A DNA stretch of 64,000 nt from Ampelocalamus luodianensis (lineage: Eukaryota; Streptophyta; Magnoliopsida; Poales; Poaceae), in assembly GCA_036346255.1 (NCBI GenBank), contig CM070620.1:33167609-33231608 (forward strand), written 5' to 3'. Positions 35,561-47,340 of this stretch are shown piece after piece. Under the pieces are notes generated by a model, which saw nothing but the letters and a program-made list of their open reading frames with translations, was not told the DNA's origin and did no database searches. A program made the translations under genes and the position numbers. The first letter of the stretch is position 1. Each line of letters opens with the position of its first letter.

Positions 35561-36960
35561 GATGTTACGCTTGATTTGGATCACACCAACATCTGTCTGT
35601 GGCGCCTTGATTTGTCCACCAAAGTCGGTTGCACAACCAAGGTAGCAAGAGAACCATGCTCAAACAATCCCAAATTAAGCCGCTGAAATTCTTCGAGAAG
35701 GGTAGGTTGTTGCTCTTGAAGTGACAAGGTATTGCAATACACCTTGCGGTCGAGTGCATCGGCAACAACATTGGCCTTGCCGGGATGATCTTGAATGCCC
35801 ATATCATAATCCTTGATCAATTCCAACCATCTCCTCTGCTGAGGTTCAGATCTGGTGGGTGAACAAATATTTCAAGCTCTTGTGATCGAATACACCTCCA
35901 GTGATTACCAATAAGGTAATGCCAAATCTTGAGTGCATGAACCACTGCCGCTAACTCCAAATCATGGGTAGGATAATTGAGTTCATGAGGCCTCAACTGC
36001 CTCGATGCATAGGCCACAACCTTACCTTCTTGCATAAGAGCACAACCGAGTCCTTGACGAGAGGCATCACAATAAATGTCAAAGCTCCGATGCACATCAG
36101 GGAGAACAAGCACTGGTGCTGACGTCAATCGCCTTTTGAGTTCTTGAAAACTCAAATCACAAGCAGATGACCACACGAATTTCTTTTCTTTCTTGAGCAA
36201 TTCGGTCATGGGCTTAGCAATTTTGGAGAAGTTCTCGATAAAGCGGCGGTAGTAGCCCGCTAAACCAAGGAAACTCCTCACATCGTGTTGACTTGGGCTG
36301 CCCCAAGATAGAACATCGCGACCTTGCTAGGATCTCTGCGACACCACTTTTGAAAGAACATGGCCCAAGAATGCCACTTCCTTCAACGAACTCGCACTTG
36401 AACTTAGCATACGGTGATGCTCACGCGACTTTCCCAATACAATCTGCGGATGCTCAAGATGCTCTTCTTCACTCTTGGAGTAGATAAGAATGTCGTCAAT
36501 GAACACCACAACAAACTTATCCAAATACTCCATGAACACCGAGTTCATAAGATTCATGAACAACATTGGAGCATTGGTCAAACGAAAGACATGACGGTGT
36601 ACTCGTAAAGGCCATAACGAGTAGTGAATGCCGTCTTTGGAATATCCTCGACGATCCGGACTTGATGGTACCCCAATCTCAAGTCGATCTTGGAGAACAC
36701 ACAAGCCCAGATCAAGCGGTCAAAGAGATCATCAATACGAGGCAAAGGATATTTGTTTTCACCGTCACTTCATTAAGCGGACGGTAATCAACACACATCT
36801 GTGAGTCTTGTCCTTCTTCTTCACAAAAATAACCGGACAACCCCAAGGAGATGAGCTAGGACGGATGAAGCCTTTTGCTTGAAGCTCACCCAAGCGCTTC
36901 TTTAGCTCCTCCAACTCATTAGGAGGCATTCGATGCAGCGCCTTTGAAATGGGCGCGTGC
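35560..36960 (-). pseudogene. Reverse transcriptase and RNase H of element A
   Basis: On the minus strand, 36704-36327 holds the RT core with F-R-L-T-N-A-P and the active-site block V-F-I-D-D-I-L-I-Y-S-K. 36281-35817 holds F-L-G-L-A-G-Y-Y-R-R-F-I and RNase H with I-Y-C-D-A-S and Y-A-S-R-Q-L-R-P-H-E-x-N-Y-P-T-H-D-L-E. Around 35880-35820 the frame slips several times, but the expected order of conserved residues remains. The upstream RT part (36960-36700) has stops and shifts in the K-K-D-x-T-H-R-C region. Confidence 0.85.
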
Positions 36961-36971
36961 AGGGCAGCAAC

Positions 36972-37470
36972 TCAATCACAAACTCCAAGTCTCGAGCTGG
37001 AGGCATACCGAGCAAATCTTGGGAAGACATCCACAAAGTCACGCATCGTGGGCACATCCACGAATCTCCATGGTGGCTTAGCTTCAAGGGCACAAAGGTG
37101 TGGCCCCTGCGGTGTGGTGAAATCCCAACTTGCACTTTGAGGGACTAGTGAGAAAACCATCTTCACAGCACAATCGATTTGCCCCAAGTGTCGGGACAAC
37201 CAATCCATACCAAGAATCACATCGGGCAGCGAATCAAGTAAGATGAGATTCGCCAAGAATTCCACTCCTTCAATATTGATAGAACGCATGACATTCTTGA
37301 TCGGCTCTCATTTCCGCTCCGGAGAGCGAATAAGCAAGGGAATCCCAAAGGAACAAGGTGAAGGTCACAATCAGCGACAAAGATCTCGAAATAAAGGAAT
37401 GCGATGCTCGAGTCAAACAAGACTGCAGCGGGACGGTAACTAACAAGGCATTACCCAACACAACGTCGGG
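36972..37470 (-). pseudogene. Protease region of element A
   Basis: The minus-strand frame 37289-36972 keeps L-P-D-V-I-L-G-M-D-W-L-S-R-H, the flap-side block of Ty3/gypsy proteases. The active-site region around 37420-37380 reads V-L-F-D-S and then shifts out of frame where relatives have G-A-S-H-S-F. The aspartic protease is thus present but broken at its catalytic loop by a small deletion. Confidence 0.75.
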
Positions 37471-37536
37471 TGCTTCTTGAGCCTCCTCGGTAGAGATGTG
37501 GTTGACTCGACCACTCCAGACACCTGAGTCTTCGGA

Positions 37537-38540
37537 TCACCTTACGGTCGGTGTGTGACCATTCCGCGTCCTCCATTGGGCGAGGGGCTGCTCCAATCCT
37601 CCGAGGGCAGCGCTAGCATAGTGGCCCTTCTTGTTGCGACGGCGAGTAACATCGGCGGTGGGTTGCGGGCGCAACTGCTTCTTTGGTCGCAGTGCGTGGC
37701 TGAAACACGGCTGCGGGGACGAGCGGCGCGCCGACGGCCTCGGCGGTGGTGAAGCCAAAGCACGAGCTCTGGTGCGGGCCCAACACGGGGCGAGTGAGGC
37801 GGCTGTGCGGACCGATGGGCCTCCCACTTGCGCTTGCGGACTCACCAGCGCCTTCGCCTTGTGCTCGGCGGCGATGGCCTTGTCAACCAAGGCACGGAAG
37901 TCAACAAAGTCCACAATAGATAGCTTGTCTGCGGCTCCTCGGACAAACCATCCAGAACTTCTCTGTTTAGCCTCATCGAGGCCACCTCTCCGGGCATAAC
38001 GAGCCAAGTGGTTAAACTCCTAAAGATACTCCGAGACGGACTTGCGCCTCGCAAGCGCAAGAAACTCCTTCTTCTTGAGCTTCATCGGGCCATCGGTATG
38101 TGGGCCCGACGGAAGCGGTCGAAACTCATCCCATGAGACAACGTGGCTGCGGGCTGCATGGCGAAAGTTCTCCCACCAAGATAGTGCTGCACCCTCAAGG
38201 CGATGGGATGCAAGAGTGCGCTCACGCTCACGGCATCGGCGATATTGAGCTTCGCTCAACAAGACGCGACCAATCATCCGCGTCGAGTGGATCCTCGGAT
38301 CGAGAAAGTAGGCGGCTGCGTGCGGAGGAACTCCGCAAGCCCACCACGAGGCGGTGGCCACCACCTCCGGATCTGAAGCGGCGGCGGAGCGAGGTGTTCT
38401 CGTAATGACCTCCAAGATCCGGGTGCGGTCCATGCGATTCCGCTCGTCGAGCGGAACCTCGACCATGGTGGGAGGAGGGGGAAGCTCCTCATCGGAACCA
38501 CCGGTGATCGTATGCGAGTGGTTCTTGTCATCTGTTCCAC
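37537..38540 (-). pseudogene. gag of element A
   Basis: Two minus-strand frames (38466-38020 and 38007-37537) cover the capsid core, with A-L-S-W-W-E-N-F, V-S-W-D-E-F and K-K-K-E-F-L-A-L, then H-K-A-K-A-L and a zinc-knuckle remnant K-K-G-H-Y-A-S. The frames need one shift near 38010 to join. This is the Retrotrans_gag fold of Tekay-like elements. The N-terminal part is low complexity. Confidence 0.75.
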
Positions 38541-39235
38541 AAAAATAGGTTAAACAAAACTCCGAACAGGAGACAAAGAAGACAACTAACCCTAATCAAA
38601 ACAACCTTTAAAAGCTCAAGTAACCACATAAAGTTACAGTAAGATCATAAAAATAACAGCCATCTTCCTATTATGACTAACTCGTATGGAAAAACGAGTA
38701 ATCAATTTTTAGGAAGACAAATTTCAGAATATTAACTTCTGTTCGAACAGCTAGGAAATAGGGTGGAATATTTACTAAAGAATGGTTAGACTCTTAGCTA
38801 ATTCATAACACTTCTTACCCTTTTATCCCCACAAGTTTTAGTGGAATTAACCTCTCATTTCAGCACCCTTACTACCTAAATGCTAGCTGTCCAGAAAATT
38901 CTTGCTTGCTGTCCAGATCTTCCCTCTAAACTCCTGGCCGAAATTTGTAGCTCCCAGCAACTGCCAAACTTCTCAAGACAGCCAACACTTTCATTTTATA
39001 ACTCTCATGATTTACCCAAAACCAATCTACTCGGTAAACAACTATCTTTTGAAAGGAGATGAGAGGAAAACTCAACCTTCAAATTCAGTTCAGAACAAGG
39101 TGAGATGAGCAAACTAAGATAGATGAGGAGTAAAATTTGAGAACTTAAGATTTTCAGGAAAGCACTGATATTTGGAAAGTAAGTTTTCAAAATATACTAG
39201 GGACGACCAAGCTAGGGGTTTCTACGGTCAGTATG
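38541..39235 (-). other. Untranslated leader of element A
   Basis: Lies between the primer-binding site and gag. AT-rich, without recognisable genes. Confidence 0.6.
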
Positions 39236-39247
39236 GCTCTGATACCA
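39236..39247 (-). other. Primer-binding site of element A
   Basis: The minus strand reads TGGTATCAGAGC five bases after the 5' LTR end. This is the standard site complementary to the plant initiator methionine tRNA. Confidence 0.9.
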
Positions 39248-39252
39248 AGCTC

Positions 39253-42200
39253 TGTAAGACCCCGGTTTATTAAACTTGTAATACTTAACCTTCCTCTGGT
39301 TCTAGTATCACAAATAGAATAATCCGCGTCTCGATGAATATGTGCCTCCCAGAACAAGCAGCACACATACATCATATCCAAGCATGCATCAATTCCATAC
39401 AACAAATTATAACAAGTCTACCAAAAGACATACATAATATAAGTTATTACAACACAGTAGACCGGCCAAATGACATAAGTACCAAAAGTAACAGCTGAAG
39501 CAAAAGTTACCATAAGATGGCTTGAACCAAAAGGCGACCCAGGTTAGCCACATAACACCACGGGAGCAACCGACCGGGCGCCAAGCTAATCGCCCATGCT
39601 CGCCACGGCACAACTCACAAAAGTGAGGTCCATCGGACTCACTATCATCCTCTGCACAACACAAGCAATGCGGTGAGTACAAAAATGTACTCGCAAGACT
39701 TACGAGTAGCAAGCCTATACATAGCTACATGAAAGTCAGTATTCAAAGGAATGTGGTTATATGGTTCTTTGGGCGCATAAAGCAAGTTTCATTTGCAATA
39801 TTGTAATAGATTGAGCAATGATTTGTAAAATCTGTTTTTAAGCATTTAAATAACAATGAGTAAACATAAGTAACAAGTATCCACCTAGAAGTGACTTTCC
39901 CAAAAGTCACCACAACATAGTATGAATCACGATTCATACCACCCAACAAGTTTTAATTTTTAAAATGGTTGTAGTCTAACTCTTGAAAAGCTTATCCAAG
40001 CGTGTCCATAACCTAGGGCGAGGCTATTCGAATAGTTTTAATCCTGCGGGTGTACCAATGTACCCACACTTGGACCGTCTTTTGCCAAGCTATTAAGCAC
40101 ACTTCCTTTGGTATCTGAAGCACGGCTAAGTCCTCTGAACCCTTTCCAATGGAATATGCTAATCAAGAGACATACGTATGGGGTTAATCCTTAGTGATCT
40201 GCCGAGCGAAATATGGATCACAAGGACCCATACGTGGAGCAAGATACACCGCCTCGTGGGTGTTCTCCTCCTACAAGCGTGTCCATGTTGCATATAATCA
40301 AATATGCAACCCACCACGACTCATTAATTAACACGACCCAAAGTACTCGGCTAAGAGAGGTCCCATATCCCTCTAGTGTGGTTAGCACGCACAGAATGCT
40401 CGGATAATGAGATACTCACAAGTAGTTCGGTCCTTAATTGACCGGGCACCATTCCAATCACACCCAAAAGATCACACCATCTTACCATTGTGCCCAAGTC
40501 TAAATTGTTTTCATTTTCAGTTTTAGTTTTGCAATTTAGGCAAAGCACAAGGTGAAATGTATACATAGTAATAGTTTGTGTGATCAAAGTTATCGACGCA
40601 GTCGATAGCGCCATTTCTACCGATAGCTAAGCATGGCTAAGCATAATGACACGTAAACTACTAAGTGACAAGGGTCCATCCATCGAACCCAAAATCACGA
40701 CAAGTAACCTAGGCTTCAATAGTAGAGGAATAAACATTTCCCTCGATAATGCATCTAGTAGGCCAACTACGACAATAGTTTAAAACAACATAGCAATGCA
40801 TACATAGAATTTGCAAACAATATATTAGACTTTGAAAATAGTAGGAACAATATGATCAAATGAATGCTACATCTGCTTTTTGGTGAAGTGCGAGGATCGA
40901 TGGTCTTTGTGGCTCAATATCAGTAATAATATTATCTTCGGAACCTAACGCGAAAAGGCGATAAGCAAATAAGAACGAAGAACACCAAATAAATTTCAAC
41001 AGCAAAACACATCCAAAACTAATAAAATCTACACAACAGCTAGGGAATGGTCTAAGACAATGACAGGAACACGAATTATGCAATTTGAACTAAGCACGCA
41101 AAAGATATGAGCAAAATGCTCTTTCTCAGCCTTATAGCAATATCATTAATAATTAATACTATTCATGGCGAAATTTTCTAGAATGACCTAGGGTCTGAGA
41201 TTTTTATAATAGGTAGATTATGACATCCTAATAACAGCAAAGTTGGATTTACTAATTTTGGAGTTATACACATTTACTTATGATTTTTCTAAGTTGTAAA
41301 TCTAATACAAATCATTTTACAGAATTATGAACATGCTCAAGTCCTATTTTATATGAAATTATACTAACAGACGAATTTAACAAAATTGGTTTTACACAAT
41401 TTGGATTTATACAGAAAAAGATATGCATTTTTCAAGATTAAAACTATTTCTGGAATATTCAAAATGACAGAAATCGAGTTATTCCTAGTTACACAATTTT
41501 CTGCTACTCCAACATGCTTAATTCCATTTTTATAATAAACTAAAGTGACAACATAATTTATTACCGTTGGAATTATCTAAAAAGCAGTTAAAATGAATTA
41601 GTTATGAGTTTCTAAAGTTTTTACATCATTTTCAGTTGATAAACAAATACTTACCGAAATACAAAACAACCCAAATAAAAGAAAAGCGTGGACAACTCCC
41701 AACCCTTGATCTAAAATCCTCGGCTCACGCGTCGTAAAACAGCGCCGCGCGCCGAATCGAACCGAGCCACCGTTGGATCAAGATCCAGCGGCTCACGAAG
41801 TGTATGCATCCGGGCGGTGCGGTTGCTTGGGCCAATCCCCCCGCGGATCTGCAGATGGGCGGTCGAGCGCACCAACGGTCGGAAGGTCCGATTGCATACA
41901 CGACCTCAGCCGTTGATCACAAGATCGACGGTCGAGAATGATCAAGGCATCCGGAGGGTCCGAATGCACTCACGATCAGGGCCGCAGATCTAAAAATGAA
42001 CGGTAGATATTGAACGCAGTTCAAAGGAAGATGCGGACACGTGGGACCGCATGTCAGTGACTTCGAGTCACCCACGCGCTGGTTTAACCCACGTGCACAG
42101 TGCACTGGGCCCACTTGTCAGCGACTGAGAGTGGCGGTTAGGACAGGATTAAAGCTTCTAATGATTACCATTAACTAGGCACTAATGAATACTGGAATTT

Positions 42201-44309
42201 GATTTTAATCCCTCGGGCCCACAAGTCACGACCGCAGGTAAATTCGACGATCGATTAAATGCCGACACATTCAATTAACCAATGATTAATCTTAATGATG
42301 TCGAACGATGCGAGATTGAACGAGAGTGATTTAAGGATATTGGGCCCAGGGTCGCTGGCTCAACGACAATGATTAAGACATAATTAATAACTAATGATTA
42401 GCAATTAATGTGTCCTAATAAGTGGCGGGAAACGAGCTCTGTGTTGGCAAAACCCGAGTGATTTCAACGGCAAATCGCGGCGACAACGTGCGGCGCGCCA
42501 CCAAGAACCAAAATGGATTCGCAATAGCACTACGAATCTAATGGTAGCATTCTCGCGTGGTGAGGACTAGAACGCCGGCTAGCGGGAAAATGAAAGAGGA
42601 GCTTACGGCTAAACACGAAAACGACAAAGTGCTCATTGCGGACCTAGGATGCGGTGCGAGCTTCTAAGGACTAATAAGAAGCTACCTTAGTGACAAGAAG
42701 CTTCAAAGAGGGCGGAGATGCTTGATCACGGTGGCTTCATGGGACCAAGAAGAAAGATTGAAAACGACACCCTGAGCCAAATGAGTGATACCAAAGCATC
42801 AATATAGCTTCATAATGATTCACAGAAGCTACATGAGCAAGTAATTGGAAAATAGAGCACTCACCTGAGCTGAGGAAGAAGATGACCAATTTCGGCCGAA
42901 TTTGAACAAACCCCAAATTGGACAATTCCTGAGAATCAAATCCAAAATTAAGTGAGGGGAAATGTTCAAGGAAGTAAATAGATAAGGTTAGGGCAAAGAA
43001 ACGTGAAGGAGGACCACTGGAACACCAAGAACACCAATGGAGCTCCACGGGTCAACAATGGCGATTTGCCATTTTTGAGGTGTTAAGCTCCAATACGGAG
43101 AATGAAGCTTGGTGGTGGTCTAAAGAGATACTAGGAAGCATTGAGAGTGCTTATAAAGCCATGAGGGCATTAGGGTTTGCACCACACCTCTTTCGGGTGG
43201 CAATACACAGAGCACAATGCGCGGCCGACATGGAAAAGATAATAGCTGGTGCAATAGGGCATGGCATGGCCGAATGTGTCTCCCACGACCCATAATGTCG
43301 ACTAGGGCAGCCGTAGGAGCATGAAATGACATCTCCATGCCTTGCTTCGCTTTTACGACGGCAGTTGAAGATGACCAGCGCAAAAAGCTCGGGCGATTGA
43401 GCCCCACGATCTAAATCGGACGACTACGAAGCGCCACGCCTCGGGCTTTAAAACACAGCGGAAGGTTCCGAGCCCTAGGATTAGAAGCGAGCGGCTCGAG
43501 ATAGCCCCACGTCGCAAACGCGGTTTACAACGAAGGACACGCGGCGTTGGATCTTAATCCAACGGCTCGATTCAAGAATGCAACCGGGAGGGTCAGAAGG
43601 TTTCGTGCATCTCGGCGGTTGGATGGAGATCTAACGGTTGACATTCAAACTTGCAGCGGAAAGTCCGAAGTCTTACACGCGCGCGCGTGCGATTTAGATC
43701 CAACGGTTGAGATCCAACGCGTTTTAAAGAGAGGCTCGGTGCGGATTAGTTATGCGGACCGAAACAATTGGCTCGAGCCCGAGTCCGACTCGAACAACTA
43801 ACAAGATAAAACCAAGTTTGACTTTGAAATAAGAACGAGAGACTTTGAATGATTTATTTGAGGTAGCAAATTAACTCCAAAAATTATGAAATTTTACAAG
43901 AGCTCGCTAACTCAGATATTAACCTTGAGTAAAATTTCCAGAGGTTTTATACTGTGAATAAATCTCCAAAAATTCTGCAAGGCTCTGTTTTAATGTTTGG
44001 TGAGAGTCAAACAGTTTGATCACCTCTAAAAATATTCAAACAATTTCTAAAAATTGTGAAATTTTTGAGAGGGTCACATACCATCACAGAGACTTAGGAA
44101 AAAAATATTTCAGAGGATGATCACAAACTTTGACAAGATTGTTTTTGGAATATCGAGATTTGGATCAACTAGACTTGTGACAATGTATTTCCATAATCCC
44201 TTGCACAAGAATTGTTTGGCACAACAGGAAATACATGATGTAAGAAAAAGTTTTAATTTCTACTGATTTTCTTACATTTGAAACACAAGCCCAAGATTGG
44301 GATGTTACA
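39253..44309 (-). repeat. 5' LTR of element A (5057 bp)
   Basis: Begins TGTAACATCCCAATC at 44309 and ends GGGGTCTTACA at 39253. The U3 has short palindromes at 42057-42090 (GTGACT/AGTCAC and GTGCA/TGCAC), only partly kept in the other LTR. A TATA-like site lies at 43151-43158. If it is used, most of the LTR is R-U5. Confidence 0.92.
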
Positions 44310-44314
44310 ACAGT

Positions 44315-44479
44315 TCCTGGCCAGACGAGGATCTAACAAAGGAGAATAATAGCAAGGTTGAGTACTAGTGTACTCAACAAGCATTAATAGCAAAGCAATT
44401 CGCTGTGACAAGGATCTAATAATCCTTATTTTACTATTTATCTGTGATTAAGTATTATGGGTAAATATGACGTCACACA
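44315..44479 (-). mobile_element. LTR K, right part
   Basis: The continuation of 28808-29178 after element A and its duplication. It carries GAGTACTAGTGTACTCAAC at 44359-44377, a near-palindromic block like the R-region blocks of other LTRs here. The right boundary with element C is not resolved. Confidence 0.35.
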
Positions 44480-44522
44480 GCTATTGAGTATACCACTTAC
44501 AGTAGTAAGGGAGAAGTCAATC

Positions 44523-44637
44523 AGGTGGTCGTAAGTTCTTCTACGACCACCTCTATAGTCGTAAGTCCTTCCACGACCACCATGTAATCGTAAGTTCTCC
44601 TACGATAATTTCTGGTCGTAAGTATTTCTACGACCAG
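44523..44637 (+). repeat. Four hairpins with GTCGTA..TACGAC stems
   Basis: 44523-44552 (11 bp, AGGTGGTCGTA), 44558-44577 (5 bp, GTCGT), 44587-44606 (6 bp, ATCGTA) and 44612-44637 (9 bp, CTGGTCGTA). Loops follow AGT(T/C)(C/T)TTC or close forms. The third unit has A..T where the others have G..C, a paired change. More hairpins follow at 44654-44669 (CCATAG), about 44723-44742 (AGTTATTC) and about 44818-44835 (CATTATT). Confidence 0.88.
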
Positions 44638-44874
44638 TCCTGCCACGACTTCTCCATAGATAACTATGGTCCACTCGTCTGTAGGCCCTATTAACTGTGA
44701 TATCTGAGCAGTCAATATACGTAGTTATTCTTTGGAATAACTGTAGATAACGCACTATTATCTCTGATTGATAACCATTAGGCAACGTGGGGAGGTTACT
44801 ACTCCGGTGATTACTACCATTATTACGGAATAATGAGGCGCCTCCTGACCTGGAACGACTACCTCTCCACGTAC

Positions 44875-44882
44875 TATAAAAA
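44875..44882 (+). promoter_or_regulatory. TATA box of LTR C
   Basis: TATAAAAA lies 240 bp downstream of the hairpin array, which would place the hairpins in U3. Confidence 0.5.
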
Positions 44883-45128
44883 GACTTCTTTCAGAGAGAA
44901 ATGGGAGGGACTTTTGAGAGGCAATCAGTAGTAGTATTAGCGTAAGTCTTTTCACTGATTGTAACCAGGATACCCAATACAATACACACAGGAGTAGGGT
45001 TGTTATTCTCTCTAGAGAAGGCCCGAACCTGTATAAAAATCCCCGTATCTTTTCTGTTTGCATGATCAATTGTGGGGACCCTCTGAATCAAACAATCTTT
45101 ACGTAAGATCGATTCTAAAACACCGACA

Positions 45129-45148
45129 GTTGGCACTGTCCGTGGGGA
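45129..45148 (+). other. Primer-binding region of element C
   Basis: GTTGGCACTGTCCGTGGGGA directly follows the LTR. Tat-lineage elements of grasses have a nearly identical TTGGCGCCGTCTGTGGGGA motif here. Confidence 0.75.
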
Positions 45149-45200
45149 TCTTCTGGTAATTCCTTGTCAACAGTTCTTTTTTTTTCTCTTTGATGCTTCC

Positions 45201-46028
45201 ATGGCAGGAGAGTGGAACGAGGAGAATTGGTTCGACTTGACCGATTACGCAGACGTCAACATGGATGTCGGTTTCAATTACGAGCCGAGTATCGAATCAT
45301 CCGATGGTATTGCCGCATCTGGAGATCTTCTATCAGATCTCGGAGACCACACCATCGGCGGAGTTGAGGAGGGATCATTATCCCCTGCAACAGTACGCCC
45401 AGCGGAGGAACCAGCTTCTTCAGGAGGCAAGCGTCAACACGACCACAAACAGGACTACCCCAAGACAGACTCACAACATAATGAGAGTTTTTCCTCCGAG
45501 TGTCCAAATCCCCCTAAGGCAGTACGACTTGGCGAGGCAAGTTCTGGAAGTCATCATTCTAGAGCTTCATCGGCACCTGATGGTCCTTTCTCTTCGACTA
45601 ATTCTGCAAAAAAGGGGATCGAACACGCTTTTCCTCCAAGTTCAACCATCCCATCGCAGGACACACCTGCGGACGGAGACGGTTATAACCCGAAGTTCCC
45701 CTACCTGGAGGGGTTTACTCCAAGTCGCCAGATGGTGTCTCTCGACTACTCCTCAAGCGAGGAGGTCTCGAGCACAAGTGGAGGTCATCAACGGAAGGTC
45801 TTCGTCATTCCCTCTGATAAGAATCATTCTCCCAGAAGCAGGATTGATGATGCTCCTCGACGGGCACACACTACGTCCCTTCATTTCAATAGCAAGAGCA
45901 CCGCCGCTGGTGGACGAAGTGAACACCCTGATGAACATGCAGGAAATCCTCAACATTCTCGCACTCCACTGAAACCAACTCAAGGGTCTCATATAGATGA
46001 TCCTGAGACAACTCGACAAAAAAAATAG
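45201..46028 (+). CDS. gag N-terminal region of element C, open frame of 275 residues
   Basis: The frame starts at an ATG 73 bp after the LTR end. It is hydrophilic, rich in S, D, E, H and P, and likely disordered, as Tat gag N-termini are. It ends at a run of A (46018-46025) with a TAG, where the protein would be expected to continue into the capsid core. The stop may come from an indel in the A run. There is no zinc finger in this part. Confidence 0.6.
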   Translation: MAGEWNEENWFDLTDYADVNMDVGFNYEPSIESSDGIAASGDLLSDLGDHTIGGVEEGSLSPATVRPAEEPASSGGKRQHDHKQDYPKTDSQHNESFSSECPNPPKAVRLGEASSGSHHSRASSAPDGPFSSTNSAKKGIEHAFPPSSTIPSQDTPADGDGYNPKFPYLEGFTPSRQMVSLDYSSSEEVSSTSGGHQRKVFVIPSDKNHSPRSRIDDAPRRAHTTSLHFNSKSTAAGGRSEHPDEHAGNPQHSRTPLKPTQGSHIDDPETTRQKK

Positions 46029-46059
46029 TGGCGCAGAAAAATCTCCCTAGGTGTGCTTA

Positions 46060-47340
46060 TTATTAATAAGAAAAAGCTCAAGAACTCCAGCACATCAATG
46101 ACTTGCTTGAGAATCCAACTCAAGAACTCGCTCGAGCACCGGGCTACGATCTCTTCACCGAAGAGATCGCATGGAGGCTTCGGAACATGATGGCAAAACT
46201 CGAGAGTTCTCGTCGACATCATCTTGGAAATCGTAGCAGTACGACTCCATCTTCCGCCAGTCGTTCGAACAACTCGTCGCATGGAGATCGACATGATTAT
46301 CGATCACGTCACTCCCCTGACTTGAGGAAGATTCCTCGAACATCTGGAGATCGATAAGCACCCAGGAGAGGTGATCTCTCACCACTGCAGGGTCGAAATC
46401 TGCGGCAGCAGACATAATACAATGAGTATTTCTCTTGTAAGACTGAGGCCTATCATAGGTCAAGTCCACCTGTGACTGAGTATCGTCGAGTACGATCACC
46501 TGGTGACATTAACCCTTCTTTCCTACAAAGAAGGCGCCAAGAAGTTATCTCTGGATGTCGGACGTTTTCACCCGATCTCCGAGCAGTTCGCTAGCCACCT
46601 CGTTTCCGACCGGCGAACATGGAGAAATTCAATGGAACCCAAAATCCCATTGAATGTCTCCAGATCTACACAACAGTTATCCGAGCAGCAGGAGGAGAGC
46701 ATGTAATGGCGAATTACCTTCCGACTGTGCTTGAAGGATCTGCTCGATCATGACTATTGAACCAGCCATTTGAGTCGATCTACTCATGGCAGCACCTCTG
46801 CGACCTTCTGTTGGCGAACTTCCAGGGCACCTACAACCGCATTAGAAAGGAGGACGACTTGCACCGGATAAGACAGAATGATCACGAGACTCTGCGTCAA
46901 TTCATCAGGCGCTTTAGTCAGGTTCTTAATTCCATTTCGGAGGTTTCTGATTCATCTGTTATCAGGGCTTTCAAGCAGGGAGTCCGTAGTAGAAGGATAA
47001 CAGAGGACATCGCTTTGAACCCTCCGGCCACTGTCGTCGAACTCCTCGAGATGGCCGATAGATATGCGACTGCCGCTGAAGCAGTCGAGTGGAACAACAC
47101 TATTGACCACGAAGACATCATCCCTCAAGAGACAGGCGAAAGTGGTAAGAAGAAGGACAAAAAGACTAAGAAATCCGAGAACAAGGCGAAGAGACATAAG
47201 TCTCTAGCCACTGGTTCTAAGGAGGTCCTAGCCGTAAGCGACAAAGAGCCACAGAACTCCAAGCAAAATTCTGAACTGCTGAGTTTTTCTACAAAAACTC
47301 GAAGACTATTACTCTGGCAAAGGGCCACTTCCTACTCTTG
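46060..47340 (+). pseudogene. gag capsid core of element C
   Basis: Contains A-N-Y-L-P-T-V-L-E-G-S-A-R-S, then a TGA at 46751-46753 where element D has Trp, then an open frame 46757-47341. That frame has D-D-L-H-R-I-R-Q-N-D-H-E-T-L-R-Q-F-I-R-R-F-S and A-D-R-Y-A-T-A-A-E-A-V-E-W-N, the Retrotrans_gag domain of Tat elements. A lysine-rich tail follows. It aligns well with the gag of D at 58190-58700. Confidence 0.85.

Larger units (their letters stand above)
29179..44309 (-). mobile_element. Element A: full-length Tekay-like Ty3/gypsy retrotransposon, 15.1 kb
   Basis: Two LTRs of about 5.0 kb (29179-34193 and 39253-44309) flank a 5.1 kb interior on the minus strand, with the primer-binding site, gag, protease, RT/RNase H, integrase and polypurine tract in the normal order. 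Identical ACAGT duplications on both sides show it moved as one unit. The LTRs are closely similar over their whole length, so insertion was fairly recent. The coding frames are broken repeatedly by one- to few-base indels although the protein sequence, read across frames, is well kept. LTRs make up two thirds of the element, which is unusual. No chromodomain could be confirmed. Confidence 0.92.
44480..45128 (+). mobile_element. 5' LTR of Tat-lineage element C (left edge uncertain)
   Basis: The right end is clear: ACACCGACA at 45120-45128, directly before a Tat-type primer-binding context. The LTR holds hairpins, a TATA box at 44875 and a second TATAAAAA near 45033. The 3' LTR partner is not in the window, so the left edge is a guess. 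Confidence 0.6.

Noticed and set aside
37555..37999. Plus-strand open frames opposite gag of element A
   Set aside because: Shadows of GC-rich gag on the other strand; no domain, and the minus strand carries the known capsid motifs.
45265..45972. 235-codon frame overlapping gag of element C
   Set aside because: An alternate frame of the gag N-terminal region. The frame starting at 45201 begins nearest the primer-binding site and has the expected acidic composition.
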